Source: an uncultured Clostridia bacterium
Lineage (GTDB): Bacteria; Bacillota; Clostridia; Christensenellales; UBA1242
Reading direction: 5' to 3'
Assembly (NCBI GenBank): GCA_947584775.1
Contig: CANPWT010000003.1
Coordinates: 1 to 30,101, forward strand
Length of the DNA stretch: 30,101 nucleotides
In this document: piece by piece, positions 7,934-15,316 of the stretch
How positions within the stretch are numbered: the first letter of the stretch is position 1
Layout of the letters: each line of letters starts with the position of its first letter
Notes under the pieces: generated by a model
What the model was told of the DNA's origin: nothing
The model's database searches: none
The model's input: only the letters and a program-made list of their open reading frames with translations
Program-made: the position numbers and the translations under genes

Positions 7934-8287
7934 ATGGCACAAATTAAAACTATAAATGGAACAAACAACACTTATATCAATAAAAATATGCTTGTATCTA
8001 TTGTCAACCTTGCCACTAAAGAAATTCAGGGCGTTATAGATGTTTATCAGCCAAAAAGGCTAAAATTTAGGCGCTTCTTTAATAAAAATATTGGCAAAGG
8101 GGTTAAAATTAAATACACAAAATTTGGTTTAATTATAGATATTTACATTGTAATAGATACAGCATGTGAGGTTAACGATGTTGTTTATCGTATTCAACAA
8201 AATGTTAAAAACAGCATCACAACATTAGTGCCTATAAGCATAACCGCCATAAATGTACATATTATGGATGCAGAAAAGAATCTCTAA
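7934..8287 (+). CDS. Asp23/Gls24 family envelope stress protein
   Basis: The 117-residue soluble protein has the Asp23/Gls24 (YqhY-like) pattern. It has an N-terminal INKNMLVSIVNLATKEIQGV segment, a middle region GVKIKYTKFGLIIDIYIVIDTACEVNDVVYRIQQNVKNSI, and a C-terminal INVHIMDA strand. In Firmicutes a member of this family (YqhY) lies between acc or spoIIIA genes and nusB, exactly as here. YqhY-type members have been linked to control of lipid or malonyl-CoA metabolism, and others to envelope stress; which role applies here is not determined by the sequence. It has its own promoter, and its stop codon lies inside the following terminator stem. Confidence 0.88.
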   Translation: MAQIKTINGTNNTYINKNMLVSIVNLATKEIQGVIDVYQPKRLKFRRFFNKNIGKGVKIKYTKFGLIIDIYIVIDTACEVNDVVYRIQQNVKNSITTLVPISITAINVHIMDAEKNL

Positions 8288-8306
8288 TTTGTTAGAGAGT
8301 CTTTTT
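8274..8306 (+). terminator. Intrinsic terminator overlapping the asp23-like stop codon
   Basis: TCTCTAA (8281-8287) pairs with TTAGAGA (8292-8298) across a 4-base loop. After one mismatch the stem continues with AAAAGA against TCTTTT, followed by a T run (8302-8306). The upstream arm contains the TAA stop codon of the asp23-like gene, so terminating ribosomes could prevent folding and favour read-through into nusB. Confidence 0.6.
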
Positions 8307-8322
8307 GTGTTTAGGAGAAATT

Positions 8323-8700
8323 ATGAAAAGGACAGACGCACGCGAACTAGCGTTTAAAACTATATATAGCAAATTTTTTAACTCTAACACTGAAGAGGAC
8401 ATTTTTGCTAACGCAGATAGCAAGGGGTTGGAGTTTACCACATCCATTTTAAACGAATTTGCAAACCACTATAACGAAATTAATGAAATTATTTCCTCTA
8501 AATTAAAGGGTTACACTATCGAGCGCTTGCAAAAAATAGACCTTGCAATAATCATACTTGCAACAATTGAACTTAAATTTATACGCCAAACACCCAAAGA
8601 GGTTGTTATTAACGAGGCGGTAGAACTTGCAAAAAAATATTCAACTGAAAAAAGCCCAAAATTTATTAACGGCTTGTTGGCAGATATAGTTAAGGAATGA
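8323..8700 (+). CDS. nusB: Transcription antitermination protein NusB
   Basis: NusB binds boxA RNA with S10 (NusE) and supports rRNA antitermination and processing. The 125-residue protein starts MKRTDARELAFKTIYSKFF and contains the family's C-terminal pattern: LQKIDLAIIILATIELKF, then PKEVVINEAVELAKKYSTEKSPKFINGLLADI. I chose the ATG at 8323, not an upstream TTG at 8305, because it has an AGGAGAA Shine-Dalgarno and matches the usual protein start. The gene end overlaps xseA by four bases (ATGA). It lies behind the terminator-like hairpin at 8274-8306. Confidence 0.95.
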   Translation: MKRTDARELAFKTIYSKFFNSNTEEDIFANADSKGLEFTTSILNEFANHYNEINEIISSKLKGYTIERLQKIDLAIIILATIELKFIRQTPKEVVINEAVELAKKYSTEKSPKFINGLLADIVKE

Positions 8701-9872
8701 AAGTTTTATCCGTTAGAGAAATTAATCAAATTATAAAGGACATTATAGATAACGAAATTGTTTTGGAAGATATTTCTGTAAACGGGGAGTTATCTAGTTT
8801 TTCTATAACGCGAAACATTGCTTATTTTACGCTAAAAGATGGCGATAATTTGTTAAATTGCGTTCAATTTGGCGCTAAGCGAGAGTTTAATATTGGCGAT
8901 TTTGTAACAGTTAGAGGCAACGTTAAATATTACCCCAAAGGCGGCAGGCTAACTTTTAATGCATTTACAATTGAACTTTCAGGCATGGGGGAGCAATACA
9001 GGCAATTTTTACTTTTAAAACAAAAGTTATTAGAGGAAGGCCTGTTTGATGAAGCGCACAAAATACCAATTCCTAAATATATTAAATCGATTGGCGTGGT
9101 TACAAGCAAAACAGGTGCAGTTTTACAAGATATTAAAAATGTAACCAAAAGGCGCAACCCGAATTTAGATATTTATGTTTACGATGCGCAGGTGCAGGGC
9201 AGGTTTGCCGTTCAAGATGTTATTGCAGGGATTACTTATTTTGACAATTTTTCGGATGTGGATGTGATAATTGTTGCGCGGGGTGGCGGCAGCGTGGAAG
9301 ATTTAGCCCCGTTTAACGATGAAGAACTTGCCCGCATTGCCTATATTTGTAACAAGCCAATAATCAGCGCGGTGGGGCACGAAACTGATTTTTCCATTTT
9401 AGATTTTGTTGCCGATATGCGCGCACCAACCCCAAGTGCCGCAGCCGAACTTGTAACATTTGATTATCTAGACCTTATTAGATATGTAAAAGAATTGTAT
9501 AATAAGGCTGAAACTATTTTGTTTAACAAAGTTGAAAACATTTCAGTTAATGTTAACTCGCTAATTCTTGATATTGACAACCAAACTAAGAATTTAATTA
9601 ATGACGAAAATTTGCATATTCTTGACATAGTTCGTTTTATGGACCGCGCAATAGAAAATCAATTTAACGCAACCAAATATAGTGTAGATATCGCATTAAA
9701 TATACTAGATAAACTAAATCCTGTAAAAATTTTGAAGTCTGGCTACGCTTTTGCAACCAAAAATGGACATCCAATTAATTACAAAAATACGCAAATTCTT
9801 GACGAAATTGACATAACCACAATGGATGCAAATTTTAAAGCAAAAATAACTTATAAGGAGGAAAAATGTTAG
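8697..9872 (+). CDS. xseA: Exodeoxyribonuclease VII large subunit
   Basis: XseA is the catalytic subunit of exonuclease VII, which degrades single-stranded DNA from both ends. The 391-residue protein has an N-terminal OB-fold (residues about 1-100, including VNGELSSFSITRN and YFTLKDG). The nuclease core shows IGVVTSKTGAVLQDI, ARGGGSVEDLAPFNDEELAR and SAVGHETDFSILDFVADMRAPTPSAAAEL, all textbook XseA motifs. A coiled-coil-like C-terminal region follows, ending with the short LNPVKILKSGYAF tail element. It overlaps nusB by four bases and xseB by seven. Confidence 0.97.
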   Translation: MKVLSVREINQIIKDIIDNEIVLEDISVNGELSSFSITRNIAYFTLKDGDNLLNCVQFGAKREFNIGDFVTVRGNVKYYPKGGRLTFNAFTIELSGMGEQYRQFLLLKQKLLEEGLFDEAHKIPIPKYIKSIGVVTSKTGAVLQDIKNVTKRRNPNLDIYVYDAQVQGRFAVQDVIAGITYFDNFSDVDVIIVARGGGSVEDLAPFNDEELARIAYICNKPIISAVGHETDFSILDFVADMRAPTPSAAAELVTFDYLDLIRYVKELYNKAETILFNKVENISVNVNSLILDIDNQTKNLINDENLHILDIVRFMDRAIENQFNATKYSVDIALNILDKLNPVKILKSGYAFATKNGHPINYKNTQILDEIDITTMDANFKAKITYKEEKC

Positions 9873-10066
9873 AAGAAAACATAAAAAAATTGGAAGAAAT
9901 TGCCCAAACTCTAGAAAAGGGTGTTAATTTAGACCAAAGTTTAAAATTATATGAAGAAGGGTGTAAAATTGCAAAATCTTGCCTAAAAGAGTTGGAAAAA
10001 GCCAACGGAAAGATTATAATGGTTAAAAAAGAATTTAACGATAAGGACGATAAAAATGAACAATAA
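9866..10066 (+). CDS. xseB: Exodeoxyribonuclease VII small subunit
   Basis: XseB is the small helical subunit that wraps the long helices of XseA. The 66-residue protein contains the conserved ENIKKLEEIAQTLEKG and SLKLYEEGCKIAKSCLKELEKA helices. A strong AAGGAGG Shine-Dalgarno lies in the end of xseA. The gene overlaps xseA by seven bases and proS by 11 bases, so proS is probably co-transcribed. Confidence 0.95.
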   Translation: MLEENIKKLEEIAQTLEKGVNLDQSLKLYEEGCKIAKSCLKELEKANGKIIMVKKEFNDKDDKNEQ

Positions 10067-11483
10067 TCAATTTGTAACCGAATTAAGCGACATTAACACC
10101 AATTTTGCCCAATGGTACACTGATGTTATTTTAAAAACCGATATGGTGGACTATGGCCCGGTTAAAGGCACTATGGTCATCAAACCATATGGCTATGCAA
10201 TTTGGGAAAATATTCAGGCTTATTTAAACGATAAATTTAAAAAATTAGGCGTGCAAAACGCATATTTCCCAATGTTTATCCCTGAAAGTTATTTAAAAAA
10301 AGAGGCTGAGCATGTTGAAGGTTTTGCACCCGAAGTTGCAGTTGTAACATACGCAGGCGGCGAGGAATTAAATGAAAAATTAATTATTCGCCCAACAAGT
10401 GAAACCATTATTTGCGATATGTATTCTAAATGGATTAAATCTTACAGAGATTTACCCGTTAAAATGAACCAATGGTGCAATGTTGTCAGGTGGGAAAAAA
10501 CAACCCGTCCATTTTTGCGCACAAGTGAGTTTTTGTGGCAGGAAGGGCACACCGTTCAATCTTGCCCAGAGGATGCTGAAACCGACACGCAGGTTATGTT
10601 AAAAGTTTATTCCGATTGCCTAAAAGACCTTATGGCAATCCCAACCCTAACTGGCAGAAAAACAGAAAAGGAAAAATTTGCCGGCGCAGTTGCCACCTAT
10701 GGCATGGAAGCAATTATGAAGGACGGCAAATGCTTGCAGGCAGGAACGACCCACAATCTTGGCCAAAATTTTGCAAAAGCATCAAATATCAAGTTCTTAA
10801 ATAAGGACGGCGAATTAGAATACGGCTATTCCACAAGTTGGGGCGTAAGCACAAGGCTAATTGGTGCGCTGGTTATGGTGCACGGGGACGAGCGCGGGCT
10901 TAGGATGCCGCCAAATATTGCGCCTATTCAAGCGGTTATTATTCCAATTGCCAGCAAAGTTAGCGGCGTAATTGAAAAATGTAACGAAGTTAAAACCTTG
11001 CTAGAAACAGCCAATATGCGAGTAAAATTAGACGATAGCAACAACACCCCGGGCTGGAAATTTAACGAGTACGAAATGAAAGGCGTGCCTTTAAGGATTG
11101 AAATTGGCCCACGTGATATTGAAGCGGGCGTTGCAACCGTAGTAAGGCGTGATACGCATGAAAAATCCACCCTGCACTTAAACAATATTGCTAACGAAGT
11201 GGCTGATATGCTTGCTAAAATTCAAGCAAATATGCTAAAACAAGCGCAAGAAAATTTGAATAATGCCATTGTTGAAACTGACGATTATAACACAATGGTT
11301 GAACAAGTTAACAACAAAAAAGTGGCATTGTGCTATCATTGTGGGGACATGACTTGCGAGGAAGAAATAAAAAACAACACCACTATAAAAACAAGGGTAA
11401 TTCATAGTTACGACACAACTCATAAATGCATTTATTGCAACAAGCCAAGCAAATATCGTGTATATTTTGGCAAACAATATTAA
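10056..11483 (+). CDS. proS: Prolyl-tRNA synthetase, archaeal/eukaryotic type
   Basis: This class II synthetase charges tRNA-Pro. At 475 residues, without the ~180-residue editing insertion of standard bacterial ProRS, it belongs to the archaeal/eukaryote-like (type 3) group. Visible elements include MVDYGPVKGTMVIKPYGYAIWENIQ at the start of the core, the RPTSETIIC segment, motif 2 around NVVRWEKTTRPFLRTSEFLWQEGHT, and GTTHNLGQNFAKA. The anticodon-binding domain (about 285-390) is followed by a C-terminal domain with CYHCGDMTC and CIYCNKPSKYRVYFGKQY, whose cysteines resemble the zinc-binding end domain of this type. Such ProRS occurs in several clostridia and mycoplasmas and is usually explained by ancient transfer. 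The gene overlaps xseB and ends before a strong terminator. Confidence 0.96.
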   Translation: MNNNQFVTELSDINTNFAQWYTDVILKTDMVDYGPVKGTMVIKPYGYAIWENIQAYLNDKFKKLGVQNAYFPMFIPESYLKKEAEHVEGFAPEVAVVTYAGGEELNEKLIIRPTSETIICDMYSKWIKSYRDLPVKMNQWCNVVRWEKTTRPFLRTSEFLWQEGHTVQSCPEDAETDTQVMLKVYSDCLKDLMAIPTLTGRKTEKEKFAGAVATYGMEAIMKDGKCLQAGTTHNLGQNFAKASNIKFLNKDGELEYGYSTSWGVSTRLIGALVMVHGDERGLRMPPNIAPIQAVIIPIASKVSGVIEKCNEVKTLLETANMRVKLDDSNNTPGWKFNEYEMKGVPLRIEIGPRDIEAGVATVVRRDTHEKSTLHLNNIANEVADMLAKIQANMLKQAQENLNNAIVETDDYNTMVEQVNNKKVALCYHCGDMTCEEEIKNNTTIKTRVIHSYDTTHKCIYCNKPSKYRVYFGKQY

Positions 11484-11485
11484 AA

Positions 11486-11519
11486 AATAAAATCTGCATA
11501 TCCCGCAGATTTTTTTTTT
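11486..11519. terminator. Intrinsic terminator after proS, probably bidirectional
   Basis: AAATCTGC (11490-11497) pairs perfectly with GCAGATTT (11505-11512) around a 7-base loop and is followed by a T run to 11519. An A-rich stretch on the left side gives a similar T-rich tail on the minus strand. It therefore could also end the tRNA-Glu transcript that arrives from the right. Confidence 0.8.
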
Positions 11520-11566
11520 ACATATTAAGTTAAAAAGCCAAGAATTTTAAGCCAAAATAAAGTGTT

Positions 11567-11641
11567 TGGTAGCCCTATGGGGAATCGAACCCCAGTCTCA
11601 ACCGTGAGAGGGTCGCGTCCTAACCTCTAGACTATAAGGCC
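11567..11641 (-). tRNA. tRNA-Glu (anticodon CTC), CCA encoded
   Basis: Read on the minus strand, the 75-base RNA folds as a complete cloverleaf. Acceptor GGCCTTA pairs with TAGGGCT; the D stem is GTCT/GGAC; the anticodon stem CGACC/GGTTG has loop CTCTCAC and anticodon CTC (codon GAG). The variable loop is four bases (AGAC, lacking position 47 as in other tRNA-Glu), and the T arm TGGGG-TTCGATT-CCCCA and discriminator A precede an encoded CCA. A37 and the short variable loop fit glutamate identity. The first acceptor pair is a G-U wobble rather than G-C. It lies opposite in direction to the genes on both sides and has its own strong promoter. Confidence 0.95.
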
Positions 11642-11659
11642 ACGGTTTAAGATTGTTTA

Positions 11660-11688
11660 AGTATAGCACAGTTTTTTAGTATTTTCAA
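11660..11688 (-). promoter_or_regulatory. Sigma-A promoter of tRNA-Glu
   Basis: On the minus strand, TTGAAA (11688-11683) and TATACT (11665-11660) are exactly 17 bases apart. Transcription would start near 11653, about 12 bases before the mature tRNA 5' end. Confidence 0.8.
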
Positions 11689-11714
11689 GTAAATTTAGTT
11701 AATTTATGTCAAAA

Positions 11715-11727
11715 TTTATGATATAAT
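11715..11727 (+). promoter_or_regulatory. Extended -10 promoter of comEC, predicting a leaderless mRNA
   Basis: TATAAT (11722-11727) is preceded by TGA. The 13-base block is identical to the one before efp. No good -35 is seen (TTAATT at 17 bases). The expected start, seven bases after the last T, is 11734, the A of the comEC ATG, and there is no Shine-Dalgarno site. Confidence 0.5.
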
Positions 11728-11733
11728 TCAAAT

Positions 11734-13245
11734 ATGAAATACCGCTGGTTTAATTATCGGCCGCTTTGCATAGTGTTTTTCGCACTGTTATTAGGCAGTG
11801 TTTTTGCTTTTTATGTAACACAAAACACGGTAATTTCTGTTGTAATTGTAGTTTTATCTGTAATATTTTTAGCCTTTATTGCCGCAATCCGCCGCAAATT
11901 AAAATATTTTTTGCTGCCAATTATTGCATTTTTAGTGGGCGTTTTCGCGTTTAATATTTGCGTAACTAGTTTTAATAAAGATAATATCTCGCCGCCTGAT
12001 AGTATATCGGCGCGTGTGGCTGTTGTATCTAAGCCGGAAGATGGCTCGGTTTTGGTGCACTTAGATAATTGTAAATTAGACGGGGTTAGGGCAAACACTT
12101 CGCTTGCCGTTTTAATTTACGACTCTAACAACATATTTGCTAATGTAGAAATTGGCAGTTTAATAACTTTTAAGCCAAGCAAATTTATTAAAAATGATTT
12201 AGTTTATAACAGCACGCCAAATTCAAATGCTATTGCTAAAAACGAACGCTATTTTGCCACGGTTGATGTTAAAAACCTAACAGTTACCGGCAGGGACACA
12301 ACTTTTGCCGAGGACATACGCGCATACATAAAAGCAAATCTGTCTAACGGGCTAACCAATGAAAATGTAGAAATAGCGTATTCTGCCTTGTTTGGCGATA
12401 CCGAAATGTTATCAGATAATCAATATTTAAATTACAAATTGGCAGGTGTAGCGCACTTGCTTGCCGTTTCCGGCTTGCACGTTGGAATAATTGTGGGCAT
12501 TTTAAATTTTATTTCTAAAAAGTTAAAAATTAAGCCAATATTTAATTTTATATTTAACCTAGCATTTCTGTTGTTTTATATGTATTTATGCAACTTTTCA
12601 GTGTCGGTTGTGCGGGCATCAATTATGTCGCTTTCCATACTGTTTGCCTTTTTAGTAAAGCGCGAGCCCGACCAACTTTCCGCCTTGTCTTTGGCGGGGA
12701 TTATAATCTATTTGTTTAACCCAACAATTGTGTTTAATTTAAGTTTTCTTATGAGTTTTTCAAGCGTATTAGGCATAATTATGCTGTATAAGCCAATTAT
12801 TTCAACCATTAATAAAAATGAAAACAATGCAGTGGCAAAGGGCTTTGCAATAAGTTTATCTATTACAATTTCACTTATGTTTATTATGGCGTTTTTCTTT
12901 AAAAACTTAAACATAATTCAACTTTTTGCAAACATTATAATTATTCCTATTTTCACTTTTGCCTTTGTTTGCATATTTGTTCTTGCAATGTGTTCGCTAA
13001 TTTTGCCAAAATTAACTTTGCTTTTGCTTGTTATTAATCCGGTGCTGGATTTTGTAAATGTTGTTAGCATAGTGCTGGGCAATTTGCCAATAGCCAATTT
13101 TTCTACAATTAGGGTGAATTTCATTTCCATTTTAGTGTATTTTATTCTTTTGTTATTCCTTGGCAGAATTTGCACAGTAGGGCACAAAGAAAAAGTTATT
13201 ATATCCCTTAGTTTAATTGCAATTTTGTTGTTAATTTTGATATAA
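11734..13245 (+). CDS. comEC: ComEC/Rec2 family DNA-uptake channel protein lacking the C-terminal nuclease-like domain
   Basis: ComEC forms the inner-membrane channel that imports single-stranded DNA during natural transformation. The 503-residue product has two N-terminal helices plus an OB-like DUF4131 region (residues about 1-180). The polytopic Competence domain follows, with the hallmark AGVAHLLAVSGLHVGII segment and about eight further hydrophobic helices to the C-terminus. Full-length Firmicutes ComEC (about 750 residues) ends in a metallo-beta-lactamase-fold domain; here the protein stops right after the last membrane segments, so that domain is absent. Shorter ComEC forms exist in other bacteria. 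The stop codon lies inside the -10 box of a possible holA promoter. Competence itself cannot be inferred, since no other com gene is in view. Confidence 0.9.
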   Translation: MKYRWFNYRPLCIVFFALLLGSVFAFYVTQNTVISVVIVVLSVIFLAFIAAIRRKLKYFLLPIIAFLVGVFAFNICVTSFNKDNISPPDSISARVAVVSKPEDGSVLVHLDNCKLDGVRANTSLAVLIYDSNNIFANVEIGSLITFKPSKFIKNDLVYNSTPNSNAIAKNERYFATVDVKNLTVTGRDTTFAEDIRAYIKANLSNGLTNENVEIAYSALFGDTEMLSDNQYLNYKLAGVAHLLAVSGLHVGIIVGILNFISKKLKIKPIFNFIFNLAFLLFYMYLCNFSVSVVRASIMSLSILFAFLVKREPDQLSALSLAGIIIYLFNPTIVFNLSFLMSFSSVLGIIMLYKPIISTINKNENNAVAKGFAISLSITISLMFIMAFFFKNLNIIQLFANIIIIPIFTFAFVCIFVLAMCSLILPKLTLLLLVINPVLDFVNVVSIVLGNLPIANFSTIRVNFISILVYFILLLFLGRICTVGHKEKVIISLSLIAILLLILI

Positions 13246-13246
13246 T
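13217..13246 (+). promoter_or_regulatory. Possible internal promoter of holA
   Basis: TTGCAA (13217-13222) and TATAAT (13241-13246, preceded by TGA) are 18 bases apart within the last codons of comEC. The predicted start is 13253, the A of the second in-frame ATG of holA. Because this block is also coding sequence, chance is a real alternative. Confidence 0.4.
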
Positions 13247-13252
13247 ATGACT

Positions 13253-14167
13253 ATGAAGTTTTTAGATTTAAATAAAGAACTTAAAAATAACATTGCCAAT
13301 TTGTACAACTTAATGGGCAATGATTTTTTCCTTACTAAAAACGCCATAGAGCAGTTGAAATCGGCCGCCATATTAAATTTGGAGGAATTTAACTTTGTTA
13401 AACTAGATGCGGACAAACTTAAAGTAAGCGAACTTAACCCAATATTAGAAACCATGCCGCTTGGCAATGATTATCGCTTAATTGTGCTTTTTAATCCGTC
13501 CAATGAGGTTGCTAAATATTTAAATAAATACAATTTTGAGCCTTATCAAGTTGTTGCAACTGTTAATGCACAAAATCTTTCAAATGCAATTATTGTGGAG
13601 TGTGACCAACTAGATAGAGAGTCTATTACAAAATACATACTCAACATGTTGAGCAAGTTTAAATTGTCCATAAAACAGGACGCGTTAGATTATTTAATAG
13701 ATTCTTGCTCGCAAAACATGAGCAAAATTTATAATGAACTTAATAAAATTATCTCTTATGCGCTAATCGAGCAAGAAATAATAGATATTAATATTGTGTC
13801 CAATTTGGTGCCAAGTTCAAGCGAATATGTAATTTATATGCTTACAAACAGCATAGATAACAAAAATTTGGCAAATTATCAGCAAACATTAAGCGAACTA
13901 AATAAATCCTTTTCTGTAAACGAAATTTTTGCATATATGGGCAAATATTTTAGGCGTATGTTTTACATTGCAGTTTCTAAAAATGATGAGGAATTGCAAA
14001 AAATTTTAAACATTAAGCCATATGCAATAAAGATGTCTAGGCAAAACATAAAAAACAATGGCGTAAACTATTATGTTAACCTATATTTAAAGTATGTGGA
14101 ACTAGATAAATTAATAAAATCGGGCGAAATTTCTGCCAAAAACGCCCTTTACGAGTTGGTGTTTTAA
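13253..14167 (+). CDS. holA: DNA polymerase III, delta subunit
   Basis: HolA (delta) opens the beta clamp within the clamp loader. The 304-residue protein begins MKFLDLNKELKNNIANLYNL and has the family layout: an N-terminal AAA+-like domain with GNDFFLTKNAIEQLK (contact region for the clamp), a middle helical lid, and a C-terminal collar domain (about residues 200-300). Overall conservation is low, as usual for delta, but gene order supports the call: comEC-holA is the standard Firmicutes arrangement, often followed by rpsT. An upstream in-frame ATG at 13247 would add two residues; I prefer 13253 because of the predicted transcript start. There is no Shine-Dalgarno site. It overlaps the next gene by one base. 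Confidence 0.9.
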   Translation: MKFLDLNKELKNNIANLYNLMGNDFFLTKNAIEQLKSAAILNLEEFNFVKLDADKLKVSELNPILETMPLGNDYRLIVLFNPSNEVAKYLNKYNFEPYQVVATVNAQNLSNAIIVECDQLDRESITKYILNMLSKFKLSIKQDALDYLIDSCSQNMSKIYNELNKIISYALIEQEIIDINIVSNLVPSSSEYVIYMLTNSIDNKNLANYQQTLSELNKSFSVNEIFAYMGKYFRRMFYIAVSKNDEELQKILNIKPYAIKMSRQNIKNNGVNYYVNLYLKYVELDKLIKSGEISAKNALYELVF

Positions 14168-14832
14168 TGAATAACATTAATTTGCTTGTGCCCGATAAAA
14201 TTATCAAATCTAGGCGAAAAACCTTGGCGATATTGATTGATAGAGAGGGCAATTTAATTGTAAAATCGCCCATGTATTGCACTAAAAAAGAAATTTACGA
14301 CTTTATATTTAAAAAAGCCAACTGGATTATATCTAAACGCCAAAATAAACTAACTAACAAAAAAACGATACAATTTATTGATGGCGAAACTTTAACTTTG
14401 TTAGATAAAACTTTCACCCTTAAATTTTACGATAAAACTAGAGTAAAAATAGTGGAAAATACAATATTTTTGCCGCAATTAAATTATAGGGAAAGTTTTT
14501 TAAAATTCATTAAAAACCTAATAAAAAATTATATATTTGAGCGGGTAGAATATTTTTCAAAGTTATATAATTTAAAATATAAATCAATAAAAATTAACTC
14601 TGCAAAATCCAGGTGGGGCTCTTGCGGGGCAGATAATAGTTTAAATTTTACATTTAGGCTAGTTTTTGCGCCATGTGAAGTGGTGGACTATATTATTTTG
14701 CACGAACTAACCCATACGCTAGAAAAAAATCATCAATCGGGCTTTTATTTAACACTTTCAAAATTTTGCAAAAACTATAAACAAAGTGAAAAATGGCTAA
14801 AAGATAATGCCTACATTTTGGATTTGGTATAA
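14167..14832 (+). CDS. YgjP-like zinc metallopeptidase domain protein
   Basis: The 221-residue protein belongs to the YgjP/SprT-like (DUF45, M48-like) family. The metal-binding motif is HELTH at residues 179-183, with a further histidine, H189, in the HELxHxxxxxHxxxF pattern. The preceding INSAKSRWGSCGADNSLNFTFRLVFAP segment is the family's signature before the metal site. It is predicted to be soluble and cytoplasmic. Homologues are widespread and often sit near DNA-metabolism genes, but their substrate is not established. The ATG overlaps the holA stop by one base, so the two are co-translated. Confidence 0.9.
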   Translation: MNNINLLVPDKIIKSRRKTLAILIDREGNLIVKSPMYCTKKEIYDFIFKKANWIISKRQNKLTNKKTIQFIDGETLTLLDKTFTLKFYDKTRVKIVENTIFLPQLNYRESFLKFIKNLIKNYIFERVEYFSKLYNLKYKSIKINSAKSRWGSCGADNSLNFTFRLVFAPCEVVDYIILHELTHTLEKNHQSGFYLTLSKFCKNYKQSEKWLKDNAYILDLV

Positions 14833-14854
14833 AAAAAAGAGGTAAAAACCTCTT
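14831..14854 (-). terminator. Intrinsic terminator of rpsT
   Basis: On the minus strand, AAGAGGT (14854-14848) and ACCTCTT (14843-14837) pair perfectly over a 4-base loop and are followed by six T. On the plus strand there is no T run after the hairpin, so it serves rpsT and not the metallopeptidase gene. Confidence 0.85.
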
Positions 14855-14869
14855 AAAATAGGGGTAGAC

Positions 14870-15124
14870 CTATTTGCCATAAACACTTAATCTTGCTTTT
14901 TTTCTGTTAGCAGTAGCCTTTTGTAAGATGCCTTTTGAAACAGCGGAGTCTATAAGAGAAACTGTTTGCCTAAACAAAACTTCTGCCTTATCTGTTTCTT
15001 TACTGTCAACTGCAAGTTTGTATTTTTTAACGCTGGTAGCAATTTTGCTTTTATATGACTTATTTTCTAAACTTTGCCTTTCAGTAACATCAATACGCTT
15101 TTTTGCTGATTTGATATTAGCCAT
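14870..15124 (-). CDS. rpsT: Small ribosomal subunit protein bS20
   Basis: S20 is a helical primary binding protein of 16S rRNA. The 84-residue protein starts MANIKSAKKRIDVTERQ, the classical S20 N-terminus, and ends ANRKKARLSVYGK. The start at 15124 is chosen because of a GGAGG Shine-Dalgarno just upstream; an ATG four codons further upstream overlaps that SD and is unlikely. The gene has its own strong promoter and terminator and is a single-gene unit on the minus strand, next to holA as in many Firmicutes. Confidence 0.97.
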   Translation of the reverse strand: MANIKSAKKRIDVTERQSLENKSYKSKIATSVKKYKLAVDSKETDKAEVLFRQTVSLIDSAVSKGILQKATANRKKARLSVYGK

Positions 15125-15145
15125 TACAACCTCCATTACTCGCCT

Positions 15146-15174
15146 AGTATAACAAATATTAAAACAAAATGCAA
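15146..15174 (-). promoter_or_regulatory. Sigma-A promoter of rpsT
   Basis: On the minus strand, TTGCAT (15174-15169) and TATACT (15151-15146) are 17 bases apart. Transcription would start near 15139, giving a leader of about 15 bases that contains the GGAGG site. Confidence 0.8.
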
Positions 15175-15223
15175 GTGCTTTTATTATTTTTTTTTAAAAT
15201 TTACTAAAATTTGTGTTTTTTCA

Positions 15224-15256
15224 TATTTTTGCATTAGTTACAACTATTTTTGCATT
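15224..15256 (+). repeat. Two direct 12-bp repeats upstream of murI, 21-bp period
   Basis: TATTTTTGCATT occurs at 15224-15235 and again at 15245-15256, two helical turns apart, in the AT-rich region between the divergent rpsT and murI genes. This could be an operator or simply low-complexity sequence. Confidence 0.45.
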
Positions 15257-15316
15257 TAGACCGTTAAATAATTAAATTTATAAGTCAAATATTTTTTTAT
15301 ATGCATAAATCTTTAT

